Source: Paucibacter sp. PLA-PC-4 (lineage in GTDB: Bacteria; Pseudomonadota; Gammaproteobacteria; Burkholderiales; Burkholderiaceae_C). Taken from it: DNA of 64,000 nucleotides. The DNA lies in NCBI RefSeq assembly GCF_026241155.1, contig NZ_JAPFGP010000003.1, positions 186,001-250,000 on the forward strand. Reading direction: 5' to 3'. Positions 1-15,577 of the stretch are shown piece by piece (position 1 is the stretch's first letter; each line of letters begins with the position of its first letter). The translations under genes were made by a program, and so were the position numbers. The notes under the pieces are model-generated. The model was not told the origin of the DNA. It worked only from the letters and a program-made list of their open reading frames with translations, and made no database searches.

Positions 1-126
1 TTGGTAGGTCTCATCAAAGTTCAGGCTCAGCAGATTGCCAGCCTTCAGCGCCAGAAACAGCAGTGCCGCAGCCCCCAGCAGCACGAAAAAACCCACCCAC
101 GCATCGCGACGAGATTGCATGCCCAT
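1..126 (-). CDS. mlaD: MlaD, MCE-domain phospholipid-binding protein (5' end only, cut by the window edge)
   Basis: Only the first 42 codons are present; the gene runs off the left edge. The start reads MGMQSRRDAWVG, followed by a hydrophobic helix (VLLGAAALLFLALKAG) and LLSLNFDETY. This is the N-terminal anchor typical of MlaD, the periplasmic MCE protein that binds MlaFE and carries phospholipid for outer-membrane lipid asymmetry. A GGAGAG ribosome site sits just upstream of the paired ATGs at 126 and 120. The gene follows mlaE by 10 bases, which supports the assignment. The MCE domain itself is outside the window, so the call rests on the N-terminus and on operon position. Confidence 0.85.
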   Translation of the reverse strand, partial: MGMQSRRDAWVGFFVLLGAAALLFLALKAGNLLSLNFDETYQ

Positions 127-136
127 CTCTCCAGAA

Positions 137-910
137 TCAAATCGAAAACATCATGGCCGTCAGCACGAAGTCCAGTGCCAGGACCGCCAGAGACGAGACC
201 ACCACGGTACGGGTGGTGGCCTGAGAAACGCCCTCGGGAGTCGGCTTGCAGGTATAGCCCTGCAGCAGCGCGACAAAGCTCACCGTGACGCCAAATACAA
301 GGCTTTTGATCACGCCATTGCCGACATCGGCCCAGACATCGACCCCGCCCTGCATCTGAGACCAGAAGGCGCCGGCATCGATGCCGATCAGCGGTACCGC
401 CACCAGCCAGCCGCCGATGATGCCCACCGCCGAGAACACCGCAGCCAGCAAGGGCATCGCGATCACCCCGCCCCAAAAGCGCGGCGCCAGAACCCGCTTG
501 ACCGGATCAACGGCCATCATCTCCATCGCGGTGAGTTGCTCCCCGGCCTTCATCAGCCCGATCTCGGCCGTCAGCGACGTGCCGGCACGGCCGGCAAACA
601 GCAGCGCCGTCACCACCGGGCCCAGCTCGCGCACCAGGCTCAGCGCCACCAGCAGGCCCACCGCCTCGGCCGAGCCGTAACGCTGCAATGTGTAGTAGCC
701 CTGCAAGGCCAGCACGAAGCCGACGAACAGGCCCGACACGCCGATAATCGATAAAGAACGGTTGCCCAGGAAGAACACCTGCTCGCGCACCAACGAAAAG
801 CGCAGCAAGGCCTGCGGGCTGCGCGCCAGCAGCAGGAAGAACAGGCGCGCGCTCGCGCCGATATCGGCCAACGACAGCCGCACGGCACGCCCGACAGGGG
901 CAAAAATCAT
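137..910 (-). CDS. mlaE: MlaE, permease subunit of the phospholipid ABC transporter
   Basis: 257 residues, a normal length for MlaE/YrbE permeases. The inner-membrane channel pairs with the ATPase MlaF to move phospholipid between the inner membrane and the periplasmic MCE protein. The family signature region VRELGPVVTALLFAGRAGTSLTAEIG lies at about residues 93-118 and includes the conserved RELGP and GRxG motifs. Several hydrophobic segments follow, with the last (LAVLALDFVLTAMMFSI) at the C-terminus. The start overlaps the mlaF stop by 4 bases (ATGA), and mlaD follows, so mlaF-mlaE-mlaD is one translationally coupled operon. Confidence 0.95.
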   Translation of the reverse strand: MIFAPVGRAVRLSLADIGASARLFFLLLARSPQALLRFSLVREQVFFLGNRSLSIIGVSGLFVGFVLALQGYYTLQRYGSAEAVGLLVALSLVRELGPVVTALLFAGRAGTSLTAEIGLMKAGEQLTAMEMMAVDPVKRVLAPRFWGGVIAMPLLAAVFSAVGIIGGWLVAVPLIGIDAGAFWSQMQGGVDVWADVGNGVIKSLVFGVTVSFVALLQGYTCKPTPEGVSQATTRTVVVSSLAVLALDFVLTAMMFSI

Positions 911-1743
911 CGCTGACCTCCGACACCAAAATCCTCGGCCACCGGCACCGCAGGCTGGTGGAAATGCACCGGGCCATCAGGCTGGGCGCCAACAAACTGC
1001 TGCACCAACGGGTCTTCGCTGCGCCGCAGCTCCTCCGGTGTGCCCTGCGCGACGACACGGCCATTGGCAATCATCGCCACCTGGTCCGCAATCGCAAAAG
1101 TCTCATGCAGATCATGCGAAACGATGATGCTGGTCAGGCCCAGCGCGTCGTTGAGATCGCGGATCAGCCGCGCCGCCACGCCCAGCGAGATCGGGTCCAG
1201 CCCGGCAAAGGGCTCGTCGTACAGCACCAGATCAGGGTCCAGCGCGATTGCACGCGCCAGCGCCACCCGCCGCGCCATACCGCCCGACACCTCCGAGGGC
1301 ATCAGATCGCGCGAGCCACGCAATCCCACCGCGTTGAGCTTCATCAGCACCAAATCTCGGATCATCGCTTCGGGCAGCCGGGTATGCTCGCGCAATGGGA
1401 AGGCGACGTTCTCAAACACCGAAAGATCGGTGAACAGCGCGCCGAACTGAAACAACATGCCCATGCGCCGGCGAACCGCGTACAGCTGGTCCTGATTCAA
1501 GCCCGCCAGATCCTGGCCATCGAACAGCACTTGGCCTGAGATCGGCTTGATCTGCCGCCCCAGCAAGCGCAACACCGTCGTCTTGCCCCCACCCGAGGTG
1601 CCGATCAGCGCCAGCACCTTGCCACGCGGCACCCGCAGATTGACCCGCTCCAAGATGACGCGATCACCGTAGCCACAACTGACGTCGCGGAGTTCGACTA
1701 AGGGTGCGTCAGAAACTGTCGAAACCGTGTGTTGTGGAGCCAT
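907..1743 (-). CDS. mlaF: MlaF, ATPase subunit of the phospholipid ABC transporter
   Basis: 278 residues. This cytoplasmic ABC ATPase drives the MlaFEDB complex. Visible motifs are Walker A GTSGGGKT (residues 48-55), Q-loop Q99, signature SGGMAR (153-158), Walker B LVLYDEP (172-178) and switch H210. The SGGMARR form of the signature and the PFAGLDPIS stretch are typical of MlaF rather than of importers. It is the first gene of the operon. A TATGAT hexamer on the minus strand (1788-1793) is a plausible -10 about 45 bases ahead of the ATG, but I see no good -35. The C-terminal 30 residues are a His/Pro-containing tail. Confidence 0.95.
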   Translation of the reverse strand: MAPQHTVSTVSDAPLVELRDVSCGYGDRVILERVNLRVPRGKVLALIGTSGGGKTTVLRLLGRQIKPISGQVLFDGQDLAGLNQDQLYAVRRRMGMLFQFGALFTDLSVFENVAFPLREHTRLPEAMIRDLVLMKLNAVGLRGSRDLMPSEVSGGMARRVALARAIALDPDLVLYDEPFAGLDPISLGVAARLIRDLNDALGLTSIIVSHDLHETFAIADQVAMIANGRVVAQGTPEELRRSEDPLVQQFVGAQPDGPVHFHQPAVPVAEDFGVGGQR

Positions 1744-2044
1744 GTGGGCACAAAAAGAGGGCCCTGGGCCCAGCTTGCAAAGTCGGCATCATAGGGGAAA
1801 GTACGAGTTGCCGCTGCTGAGGGTACCGCCTTTACGTCGCCTGCAAAAGGCAGCGAACGCTCCCATGAGGAGCATTCGGCATTGAGTTTCGTTACTTCCT
1901 CTTGCAGATTCCGGACCGGTCTGAACGTGAGGCATTTCACGAAAAAACACCAACGGGCGACAAGCGTTCACACAGCCCCGACTAACGGCACCACGAGATT
2001 TCGGCGAGACGAAACAATAGGGGCACAGCCGGAGAACCAGACCC
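1744..2044. other. Intergenic region between divergent mlaF and pilE
   Basis: About 300 bases with no convincing reading frame. It must hold the promoters of both the mla operon (minus) and the minor-pilin operon (plus). I see a minus-strand TATGAT at 1788-1793, a GGGCCC-T-GGGCCC repeat near 1760-1772, and a GGAGA ribosome site at 2031-2035 ahead of pilE. I do not see a convincing sigma-54 site for pilE. Confidence 0.4.
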
Positions 2045-2515
2045 ATGTCGCTCATGAACCTCAGCCGCCAAACACGCCGCCCCAAAGGCTTTACCCTGAT
2101 CGAGGTGATGGTGGTGGTCGCCATCATCGGCATTCTCGCCTCGGTGGCCTACCCCGCCTACAACGACTACATCGTCCGGGGCAGTCTGGCCGACGCGAAC
2201 AGCGGTCTGGCCACCATGCGAGCGCAGATGGAGCGTCACTACCAGGACAACCGCACCTACAACACCGTCGGCGCATTCACGACGCCCTGTTCAGCGGCGG
2301 AGGCGGGCCGCACGTTCGGTCGCTTTGTTGTCAGCTGTGACGGCACACCCGATGCAGCAGGCTACGTCCTGCAGGCAGTGGGCACGGGCACCGTGTCAGG
2401 CTTCACCTTCAAGGTCAATCAAGCGGATGTCAAGAGCACGACGTCTGTGCCGCCTGGCAAGGGCTACTACACCTGCGCGACCAAGTGGCTGATGAAGAAA
2501 GGCGAGGCATGCTGA
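2045..2515 (+). CDS. pilE: PilE-type minor type IV pilin
   Basis: 156 residues. The type III signal ends RRPKG with cleavage after Gly15, giving mature [24 protein letters not shown]. Glu at mature position 5 and the hydrophobic helix are present. Two cysteines near the C-terminus ([13 protein letters not shown]) would form the pilin D-loop. As first gene of the fimT-pilV-pilW-pilX-pilY1 set, it is most likely the minor pilin PilE that joins the priming complex at the pilus tip, not the major subunit PilA. A GGAGA site lies 9 bases before the ATG; a second in-frame ATG sits 9 bases downstream. Confidence 0.9.
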   Translation: MSLMNLSRQTRRPKGFTLIEVMVVVAIIGILASVAYPAYNDYIVRGSLADANSGLATMRAQMERHYQDNRTYNTVGAFTTPCSAAEAGRTFGRFVVSCDGTPDAAGYVLQAVGTGTVSGFTFKVNQADVKSTTSVPPGKGYYTCATKWLMKKGEAC

Positions 2516-3099
2516 TGCGACAGCGCGGCTTCACAATGGTCGAATTGATGGTCACGGTCGCGCTGAGCGTGCTGCTGATGAGTCTTGCCGCGCCCTCGTT
2601 CCGCACCTGGATCAGCAACGCCAAAGTGCGCGCCGTCAGCGAATCCCTGCAATCCGGCGTGCGCCTGGCGCAGGCCGAGGCAGTGCGCCGCTACCAGCAG
2701 GTGGTCTTCTTTCGAACCGAGCAGGCCAATTGCCCCCAGGCCACAACAGCCTCGGCCACTGGTGCTGTCTGGGCCATTCGCACTGTGCCGAACGCTGGCG
2801 GTGCTGCGGCCGAAACGGTGCATTGTGGGTCGCTGGTGGAAGCTGGCTCAGGCGTCGAAGTTTCCGGCCCGACGGCCATCTGTTTCAGCTCCAACGGGCG
2901 TCTGATGGCCAATGCCGAACCCGGCGTGGGCGCTCCGGCCTGCGCCATCAATGGCGCCGCCAGCGTTTACGACATCAGCGGCGGCACCAGCGAAGGCAGC
3001 CGGCCGATGCGCGTGCGTGTCAGCCTGGGCGGCAGTGTGCGGATGTGCGACAAGTCCAAGACCTTTGCCGCAGACACACCGGAGGGATGCCCCCCATGA
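2515..3099 (+). CDS. fimT: FimT/FimU-type minor pilin (GspH-like)
   Basis: 194 residues from the ATG at 2515, which overlaps the pilE TGA as TGATG. I prefer it to the upstream ATG at 2509 because AGGCGAGG at about 2499-2507 is correctly spaced only for 2515. The short leader MRQRG is cleaved before FTMVELMVTVALSVLLMSLAAPSF, with Glu at mature position 5. The body is of GspH/FimT type, a family that primes pilus assembly; some members bind DNA for natural transformation. The C-terminal region ends GGSVRMCDKSK. FimT proteins that bind DNA usually carry GRxR near this point, and here the first Arg is Ser. Confidence 0.85.
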   Translation: MRQRGFTMVELMVTVALSVLLMSLAAPSFRTWISNAKVRAVSESLQSGVRLAQAEAVRRYQQVVFFRTEQANCPQATTASATGAVWAIRTVPNAGGAAAETVHCGSLVEAGSGVEVSGPTAICFSSNGRLMANAEPGVGAPACAINGAASVYDISGGTSEGSRPMRVRVSLGGSVRMCDKSKTFAADTPEGCPP

Positions 3100-3545
3100 A
3101 TTCGTACCCACACCACCGGCGGCCCCCACAACGCGGCATCGCCTTGATCGAGGTGCTGGTCGCAGCCCTGCTGATCTCCTTTGGCCTGCTGGGGCTGATA
3201 TCGCTGCAGTCGCGTGCCACCCAGTTCTCGGTCGGCGCCGATGATCGCGCCCGTGCCGCGCTGCTGGCCAATGAGCTGGCATCGGAGATGTGGGGGATCG
3301 GCAACGTCAATATCGATGCCGCGACGCTGACCAAATGGAAGGCCCTGGCAGGCGATCCGACACGCTCCGGGCTGCCCAGCGGGACAGTCACGGTCAAAGA
3401 TCTCGGCAACAACACCATGAGGATCACTGTGGAGTGGAGTCCACCAAAGACCAAGGACGAGTCCAAGAACCGCTACACGACCGATGTAGCCATACCCGTC
3501 ATCCCGCCTGCAGCAGCACCCCCTCCACCCGCCCCAGCGCCATGA
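3096..3545 (+). CDS. pilV: PilV minor type IV pilin
   Basis: 149 residues. The start ATG overlaps the fimT stop by 4 bases and is preceded by GGAGGGA at 3081-3087. The leader MNSYPHHRRPPQRG is followed by IALIEVLVAALLISFGLLGLISLQ, so the prepilin cleavage site and Glu5 are present. This pattern, with LLGL and a following Gln, is usual for PilV, a component of the tip complex with PilW, PilX and PilY1. The C-terminus is a Pro/Ala-rich tail (PPAAAPPPPAPAP), probably flexible. Confidence 0.88.
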   Translation: MNSYPHHRRPPQRGIALIEVLVAALLISFGLLGLISLQSRATQFSVGADDRARAALLANELASEMWGIGNVNIDAATLTKWKALAGDPTRSGLPSGTVTVKDLGNNTMRITVEWSPPKTKDESKNRYTTDVAIPVIPPAAAPPPPAPAP

Positions 3546-4723
3546 ACCCGATCAAACCCAATCAAATCCTCAGGCGTCGCCTGTCGCGAGGGCTGACCTT
3601 GATCGAGTTGATGGTCGCCCTTGTCATCGGCCTGACGCTGACCCTGGCGATGACCATGATTACCGTCCGCTATGAAAGCGGCAAGCGGGTCCTGGGCACG
3701 GCCAATGACATGACGGCCAACGGCAATTTCGTCTCCTACGAGCTCGACCGACAGCTGCGCAGCGCGGGCTCAGGCTATGTCCAGGGCTGGCGAGACAACC
3801 TCGGCTGCCTGCTCCGTGTATCTCGAAATGCGCAGCAGATACTGCCTCGTCAGGCGCCCTTCCCCGCCCCCTTCGCCGCCTTGCCCCAGCAATGGCGCCT
3901 GGCCCCGGTGCTTGTCTTCCCCGGCCCCGGCGACGGCGACTCGGATGTACTTGCCATTGCGACCGGCACCTCGGGCCTAGCCGAGACGACCTCCACCGTG
4001 CTGCCCAACTCAGCCACGGCCACATCCCTGCGCATGCCCAACACCGTCGGCATGCGCGGCGGCGATCTACTGCTGGTGGCAGAACCGGGTGTGGGCTGTA
4101 TGTTTCAGGAAGTCGCCAGCCCCTTCGTCGGCGGCGCCACCCAGCAGCTCGACCTGGGTGGTGTCTATGCCAGCGCCGTTGTCGACGGCCTGGCGATGGC
4201 AGACTTCGCGACGACCGGAACTGCCTCTGTGGCGGCGCTCGGCAATGTGGCCGGCAACCAGCCTTCTTTTCAGCTGCTGGGTGTGAATGCCGAATCGGCC
4301 CTCGTGTCCTACGACGTTCTGCAACTCGGTGCGCAGAACACAGTGCAGGTGATGGCCGATGGCATTGCCGCCCTCCGGGTGCTTTACGGTATCGACAGCA
4401 CCCCAGCCGATGCCCCCTTTATCGTAGATCAATGGGTGGCCCCAACCGGTAATTTCGCGCCTGCCGCGCTCACTGACGGTTCGGCAGCTGCCCAGGCCCG
4501 ACTGATGAGCATCATGGCGGTGCGCGTCGGCCTGGTGCTGCGAAGCGACCGAGTGGAAAAGGAGGGCGAGGAGGTCACTCCCAACAGCCTGACGCTGTTC
4601 GCCAGCATGCCGGCAGCGCTACAGCGCAAGGTCGAAATCAGCAGCCTTCAGCAGCGGCAACGGCATCGCACGGTTGAGTTCACCGTGCCTCTTCGCAACA
4701 TCATGCTGACGGTACGGCCATGA
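3542..4723 (+). CDS. pilW: PilW minor type IV pilin
   Basis: 393 residues, a usual size for PilW, which is the largest minor pilin. The ATG overlaps the pilV stop by 4 bases. The leader ends RRRLSRG and the mature end is LTLIELMVALVIGLTLTLAMTMI, with Glu5. A large globular domain with few recognisable motifs follows. PilW acts with PilV, PilX and PilY1 in the tip complex that starts pilus assembly. The gene overlaps pilX by 4 bases, so translation of the whole cluster is likely coupled. Confidence 0.88.
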   Translation: MNPIKPNQILRRRLSRGLTLIELMVALVIGLTLTLAMTMITVRYESGKRVLGTANDMTANGNFVSYELDRQLRSAGSGYVQGWRDNLGCLLRVSRNAQQILPRQAPFPAPFAALPQQWRLAPVLVFPGPGDGDSDVLAIATGTSGLAETTSTVLPNSATATSLRMPNTVGMRGGDLLLVAEPGVGCMFQEVASPFVGGATQQLDLGGVYASAVVDGLAMADFATTGTASVAALGNVAGNQPSFQLLGVNAESALVSYDVLQLGAQNTVQVMADGIAALRVLYGIDSTPADAPFIVDQWVAPTGNFAPAALTDGSAAAQARLMSIMAVRVGLVLRSDRVEKEGEEVTPNSLTLFASMPAALQRKVEISSLQQRQRHRTVEFTVPLRNIMLTVRP

Positions 4724-5352
4724 AACGCTTCCAAGCCCCAAAAATCCCAGCCCGCCAGCGCGGTGTGGTCCTGATCTTCGCGCTGATCGCCCTCGTGCTG
4801 CTGCTGGTCGGTGCAGTTGCGATGATGCGCTCCATGAATGTCTCGCTGACCAATGCGGGCAATATCGGCTTCAAGCGCGACCTGACCAACCAGGGCGAGC
4901 TTGCAATGAACGAGGTGGTAACGGTGCTCAGCACCGGCGCACTCAGCAGCGAAGCCGCCCGGCTTGCGGCCAATCAGGCCGAGAACTACAGCGAGGTCAT
5001 TCTGGCCACCAATGCGCAAGGCGTGCCGCTGGCCTTGCTCAGCGACGACGCCTTCAGTGCCGTCGGAGTCGCCACCAAGGACATCAAGCCGGCCGACACG
5101 GGCGTCGAGGTGCGCTACGTGATCGACCGTCTGTGCAGCGACACCGGCGCGGTCGACCCCTCCCGCTGCAGCATGGCCGGCCCGCCCCCGCCGTCCGGCG
5201 TCAGTTGGTCAGAGCGGCTGCGTGCCGAGGACAGCTCGAGCGCCGGAGCCGGCGCTGTGCCGCTGCAGGTGGTGTACCGCGTCAGCATCCGTGTCAACGG
5301 GCCGCGCGGCACCCAGTCCTTCTTCCAATCCACGTTCACGAACAGCAACTGA
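4720..5352 (+). CDS. pilX: PilX minor pilin
   Basis: 210 residues, overlapping pilW by 4 bases (ATGA). The leader ends PARQRG and the mature N-terminus is VVLIFALIALVLLLVGAVAMMRSM. The residue at mature position 5 is Phe, not Glu. Loss of Glu5 is normal for PilX and GspK relatives that cap the pilus and need not pair with a preceding subunit. The next gene is pilY1, as in other betaproteobacterial clusters. Confidence 0.85.
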   Translation: MKRFQAPKIPARQRGVVLIFALIALVLLLVGAVAMMRSMNVSLTNAGNIGFKRDLTNQGELAMNEVVTVLSTGALSSEAARLAANQAENYSEVILATNAQGVPLALLSDDAFSAVGVATKDIKPADTGVEVRYVIDRLCSDTGAVDPSRCSMAGPPPPSGVSWSERLRAEDSSSAGAGAVPLQVVYRVSIRVNGPRGTQSFFQSTFTNSN

Positions 5353-5387
5353 GCGAAGCCGTGACCGGCCGTCCGCAGGAGAGTCTC

Positions 5388-8300
5388 ATGAAAACCAAGC
5401 CAATCAGCGCGCCGGCACGCCGGTACTGCACCGGCCTGTTGCTGCTGTCCCTGTTGAACAGCAGCTGGGCCCAGATACAGCTCGCCGACCAGCCCGTGTT
5501 CTCCTCGGTCAGCGTGCCCGGCAATATGGCACTGGCCCTGTCGGTGGAGTTCCCGACCGCGATCAGCGTGGCACACAAAGGTGCGACCTACAGCAGCGCG
5601 AACGTCTATCTGGGCTACTTCGACCCCAACAAGTGCTACGACTACACCTACAAGTTCGACGACACCACGAAGGTGGATTCGAGCTATTTTTCTCCAGTCA
5701 GTTTGGCAACTTCAAGGACCTGTAGCGGCCAATGGAGCGGCAACTACATGAACTGGGCGACGATGCAGACCATCGACCCGTTTCGGTGGGCCTTGACCGG
5801 CGGCTATCGGTCTACCGACACTAAAAACGAGACCATTCTCGAGAAAGGCTGGGCCTCGGCTCAGGGCGGCATCGGCAACTTCCCTGATCGCGCGATCAGC
5901 CCGGCGGCGAACATACCCAAGGCCACGCCGGTGAACTGGACGACGTTCAACACGAAGACCTATGGCTTGGGCAATGTCATGCGATTTACCGCGAGCGGGA
6001 ATCTGGCAGGCACCAGTCCCACGCCCTACGGCTCGACCAAGACCTTGGACCCTGCAAAGGTTTACCAACTCATGGTCAGGGTCAAGGTCTGCGATCCGGC
6101 GCTGGGCGTCGAAAACATGGAGAAGAACTGCACCAAATACTCGGACGGCAATTACAAACCTACCGGGCTGATCCAGAAATACTCCGACCAGATCCGCTAT
6201 AGCGCCTTTGGCTATCTCAATGATGGCGATCTCAAGCGTGACGGCGCGGTGTTGCGCGCCGCGCAGAAGTTCGTCGGGCCCACGCGGCCGGTACCCGGAG
6301 GCCAGCCCCTCGCAAACGCCAACCCCGAGTGGAATGCCGAAAACGGCGTCATGAACCATAACCCCGACGCCGCCGACGCTGCGGCGACCCAAGATGAAAC
6401 CAAGGTGACCGTGAGCAATAGCGGGGTCATGAATTATCTGAACCAGTTCGGCCAGTTCAACAAGAGCTACAAGACTTATGACCCGGTGAGCGAACTGCAC
6501 TATGCCGCCCTGCGCTACTTCATGAATTTGGGCAATGTGCCGGCTTGGTCGTCGATGGGCAGCGCGGGCGAGACCACCAAGAAAGCCTGGGTGGACGGGT
6601 TCCCGGTTATCACGAACTGGGTCGAGCCAATGCTCTATTCCTGCCAGAAGAACTTCATCCTGGGCATCGGTGACACCAACAGCCATGCCGACCGCAACTT
6701 GCCGGGCGCGAGCGGCGCCTCTGAGCCCAAGCAGCCCGGCGAGGTGACGGACGACAAAATGTTCAATGCGGTGACCGCCACCAACAAAGTCGGTGAACTG
6801 CAGAACTCCAACAAGTCCCTGGGCACACAGCAGAACATCGCCAATAACAATGCCGGTGCGCTGATGGCCGGCATGGCCTACTACGCCAACACCAAGGACA
6901 TCCGACCAGATGAGTCGAAATGGCCGGGTCGCCAGGCCGTCCAGACCTACTGGCTGGACGTGCTGGAAACCGGGTTCAAGAATCAGAACACCAACCCTTT
7001 CTATCTGGCCACCAAGTTCGGCGGTTTCACAGTGCCCGAGGGTTTCGATCCCGATGCGCGAACCACTGCACTGCCAGAAACCTGGTGGCGTACGAATACG
7101 GACACGGTAGGGACGAATGTGCCGCGCCCGGACAACTACTTCACGGCCGATCGCCCGGACCTGATGGTGGACGGCCTGACCAAGGCCTTCGCCAGCATCG
7201 CCTCCAAGCTCAAGGCCAACACCACCACGCTGCAAACCGCCATGCCCCAGGTCACGACCAGCGGCTCGGCCAGTTTTGCGGCGCTGTTCGACGCCACCAC
7301 TTGGAGCGGTGAGTTGGTCGCCTCTAAATCGACCTTCGATGAGACCTCCGGAGCACCGGTGCAAACCGAGTCCTGGAGATTCTCAGCCAAGCTGGGCAAC
7401 CAGGCCAAGGGCACCGGTTGGGACGGCGGCCGGGTGATCATCACCCACGACGGTACCAAAGGCGTGCCCTTCCGGTGGACCAACCTCGCGGCAGGCCAGA
7501 AGAGTGCCCTGGACACTGCTTACCGCAGCGGTGACGACAGCGGCGACTTCGTGAACTATCTTCGCGGCGAGCGCCAGTACGAGATATCGGTAGCCACCGA
7601 CACCAACAAGAAGTTCTACCGTGACCGCAGCAGTCTGGTCGGCGATATCGTGAACTCCCGTGTGCGAGTCGTGGTGGAGCCCAACGAGCGCTACTCGGAT
7701 GCCACCAACCCCGGCTACAACGACTTCAAGAAGGCTTACGCCAAGCGCAAGCCCATGGTCTATGTGGGCACCAATGCCGGCATGCTGCACGGTGTAGATG
7801 CCTCATCGACCACAACCGCCGGCAACGAGGTGTTTGCCTATGTGCCCGGCGCGCTGTATGACGGCCCGAACAAAACGCCCGCCGTCAATGGCTTGCAAGC
7901 CCTGGGCAAGCCCGAGTTCACCCACTACAACTACGTCGACGGCTCGCCGGTTGTGGCCGATGTCGATCTGGCCCGTACGGGGGGCGACAAGGGCACAGAA
8001 AATTGGCGCACCCTGCTGATCGGCTCGCTGGGCAAGGGCGGCAAATCCATTTTTGCGCTCGATGTCACCAATCCGGCCGGCATGATCGATGGCACAAATC
8101 CAGAGATGAGCACCGAGCCCAATGCTGCCACCAAGGTGCTGTGGGAGTTCAAAGACGACACAAGCCTGGGCTACACGTATGGCGAACCGGCCCTGGTCAA
8201 GACCCGCAAGCATGGCTGGGTGGTGATCTTTGGCTCTGGCTACAACAACGAAGACGGCAAGGGCTATCTCTTCGTCCTGAACGCAAAAACCGGCGCAAAA

Positions 8301-9161
8301 ATCGCCAAGATTCCGACGAGCGGCGGCAAGGTTGAGGGCGACAAAGCAACGCCGCTGGGCTTGGCCCATGTGCAGGCCTACATACCGGATCTGACCGACA
8401 ACACCGTCGAGACCGTCTATGCCGGCGACCTGCATGGCCAGGTGTGGCGTTTTGATCTGACCGACAAAGACGGCAATTTTCCGCCCGGGCAGTATTTCGC
8501 GCTGCTGGAGGACTCTGCCGGCAAGCCCTTGCCCATCACCTCACGACCCCTGGTTGTGATACAGCCCAAGACCAACAGGCGCTATGTCACGGTGGGCACC
8601 GGCCGCTTGCTGCACAGCACCGATAGCGGCAACACCCAGGGTCAGCGCTTTTACGCCATCATTGACGGCGTCGGCGTGCGCCACAATAAGCCGGAGGACC
8701 TACCGGCAGGCATCAGTTTCCCGATAGGCAATGCCAAACTCAGGCAGCTGACCGATCTGACACAAGAGATCGTGCTGGACCTGAAGAGCGAAATCGGCTG
8801 GTATGTGGACCTGGGTCGCCTGGGCGCTGGCGCCGGCTGGCGGGTCATCTCGGACCCAGCCTCATTCAACGGCATCGTAGCCTTCGCGGCCATGGTGCCA
8901 TCCTCGGCCGACGCCTGCGCGCCGTCGGGCAGCAGCCGGGTCTATGCGATCGATCTGGGCAGGGGCCAGTCGACGTTCGAGCCCAATAACAAGACCTTCA
9001 TCGATCTGGCGGGTGTTGTGACCGATCTGCGCTTTTACAGCGTGAGTGGCAAGCCCAGGCTGCTGGCAGGCACGGACACGGGCAAGATCTCCCCGCTGCC
9101 CGGCAAGTACAGCGGAAGCACCGGTCTGAGGCGTCTGAACTGGCGCCAAATCAAAGAATAA
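5388..9161 (+). CDS. pilY1: PilY1 pilus tip adhesin / assembly factor
   Basis: 1257 residues from the ATG at 5388, preceded by CAGGAGAG. A Sec signal peptide ends near residue 28 ([12 protein letters not shown]). The N-terminal half has the [20 protein letters not shown] stretch common in betaproteobacterial PilY1. The C-terminal half (about residues 760-1240) is the PilY1/PilC beta-propeller, with [19 protein letters not shown] and [15 protein letters not shown]. PilY1 sits at the pilus tip with the minor pilins and controls extension, retraction and adhesion. The calcium loop just before VYAGDL looks degenerate: it reads D1001-LTDNTVET in place of a D-x-N/D-x-D-x-x-x-D pattern. I see no clear MIDAS motif. 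It is the last gene of the operon. Confidence 0.92.
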   Translation: MKTKPISAPARRYCTGLLLLSLLNSSWAQIQLADQPVFSSVSVPGNMALALSVEFPTAISVAHKGATYSSANVYLGYFDPNKCYDYTYKFDDTTKVDSSYFSPVSLATSRTCSGQWSGNYMNWATMQTIDPFRWALTGGYRSTDTKNETILEKGWASAQGGIGNFPDRAISPAANIPKATPVNWTTFNTKTYGLGNVMRFTASGNLAGTSPTPYGSTKTLDPAKVYQLMVRVKVCDPALGVENMEKNCTKYSDGNYKPTGLIQKYSDQIRYSAFGYLNDGDLKRDGAVLRAAQKFVGPTRPVPGGQPLANANPEWNAENGVMNHNPDAADAAATQDETKVTVSNSGVMNYLNQFGQFNKSYKTYDPVSELHYAALRYFMNLGNVPAWSSMGSAGETTKKAWVDGFPVITNWVEPMLYSCQKNFILGIGDTNSHADRNLPGASGASEPKQPGEVTDDKMFNAVTATNKVGELQNSNKSLGTQQNIANNNAGALMAGMAYYANTKDIRPDESKWPGRQAVQTYWLDVLETGFKNQNTNPFYLATKFGGFTVPEGFDPDARTTALPETWWRTNTDTVGTNVPRPDNYFTADRPDLMVDGLTKAFASIASKLKANTTTLQTAMPQVTTSGSASFAALFDATTWSGELVASKSTFDETSGAPVQTESWRFSAKLGNQAKGTGWDGGRVIITHDGTKGVPFRWTNLAAGQKSALDTAYRSGDDSGDFVNYLRGERQYEISVATDTNKKFYRDRSSLVGDIVNSRVRVVVEPNERYSDATNPGYNDFKKAYAKRKPMVYVGTNAGMLHGVDASSTTTAGNEVFAYVPGALYDGPNKTPAVNGLQALGKPEFTHYNYVDGSPVVADVDLARTGGDKGTENWRTLLIGSLGKGGKSIFALDVTNPAGMIDGTNPEMSTEPNAATKVLWEFKDDTSLGYTYGEPALVKTRKHGWVVIFGSGYNNEDGKGYLFVLNAKTGAKIAKIPTSGGKVEGDKATPLGLAHVQAYIPDLTDNTVETVYAGDLHGQVWRFDLTDKDGNFPPGQYFALLEDSAGKPLPITSRPLVVIQPKTNRRYVTVGTGRLLHSTDSGNTQGQRFYAIIDGVGVRHNKPEDLPAGISFPIGNAKLRQLTDLTQEIVLDLKSEIGWYVDLGRLGAGAGWRVISDPASFNGIVAFAAMVPSSADACAPSGSSRVYAIDLGRGQSTFEPNNKTFIDLAGVVTDLRFYSVSGKPRLLAGTDTGKISPLPGKYSGSTGLRRLNWRQIKE

Positions 9162-9174
9162 GCAACTCCAATTG

Positions 9175-9203
9175 CAAAGCGCCGGCATCAAGCCGGCGCT
9201 TTG
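9175..9203. terminator. Bidirectional hairpin between pilY1 and gltD
   Basis: A perfect 12-base inverted repeat (CAAAGCGCCGGC / GCCGGCGCTTTG) with a 5-base ATCAA loop lies in the 69-base gap between convergent pilY1 and gltD. The A/T-rich outer stem ends suit termination from both sides, although the T tracts are short. Confidence 0.75.
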
Positions 9204-9230
9204 TCGTTGGGGGCTCGGCTACAACGCTTC

Positions 9231-10697
<1,467 letters not shown>

Positions 10698-10712
10698 GAC
10701 TTGCTTTCTCTC

Positions 10713-15461
<4,749 letters not shown>

Positions 15462-15492
15462 GGCTCTCTCCACGCTATCAGCAATGGCGCGA

Positions 15493-15521
15493 AGCGTACT
15501 GCGCCGCAGCAAAACCATCAA
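15493..15521 (-). promoter_or_regulatory. Probable sigma-70 promoter of gltB
   Basis: On the minus strand TTGATG and TACGCT are separated by exactly 17 bases, placing the transcription start about 25 bases ahead of the gltB ATG. The -35 lies only 9 bases from the left inverted repeat of the RAYT element. Confidence 0.5.
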
Positions 15522-15530
15522 GTCCGATTA

Positions 15531-15552
15531 AATAGGGTCAGAGTAATTTAAC
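15531..15552 (+). repeat. Left terminal inverted repeat of the RAYT element
   Basis: A 22-base sequence beginning AATAGGGTCAG and ending TTTAAC. It matches 16 of 22 bases of the repeat at 16297-16318 read on the other strand. A third, partial copy (AATTAGGGACAGAGTCAG, about 15577-15594) overlaps the 3' end of the transposase gene. The GGGTCAG core is the kind of motif often seen next to RAYT genes. Confidence 0.65.
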
Positions 15553-15577
15553 AAGCCATCGAATCAAATCTCGGCAA

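Noticed and set aside
5712-7364. 550-codon minus-strand frame across pilY1
   Set aside because: Composition and lack of any motif show a shadow of pilY1; no ribosome site.
9175-9203. Attachment site or REP element between pilY1 and gltD
   Set aside because: A single GC-rich hairpin between convergent genes is best explained as a shared terminator.
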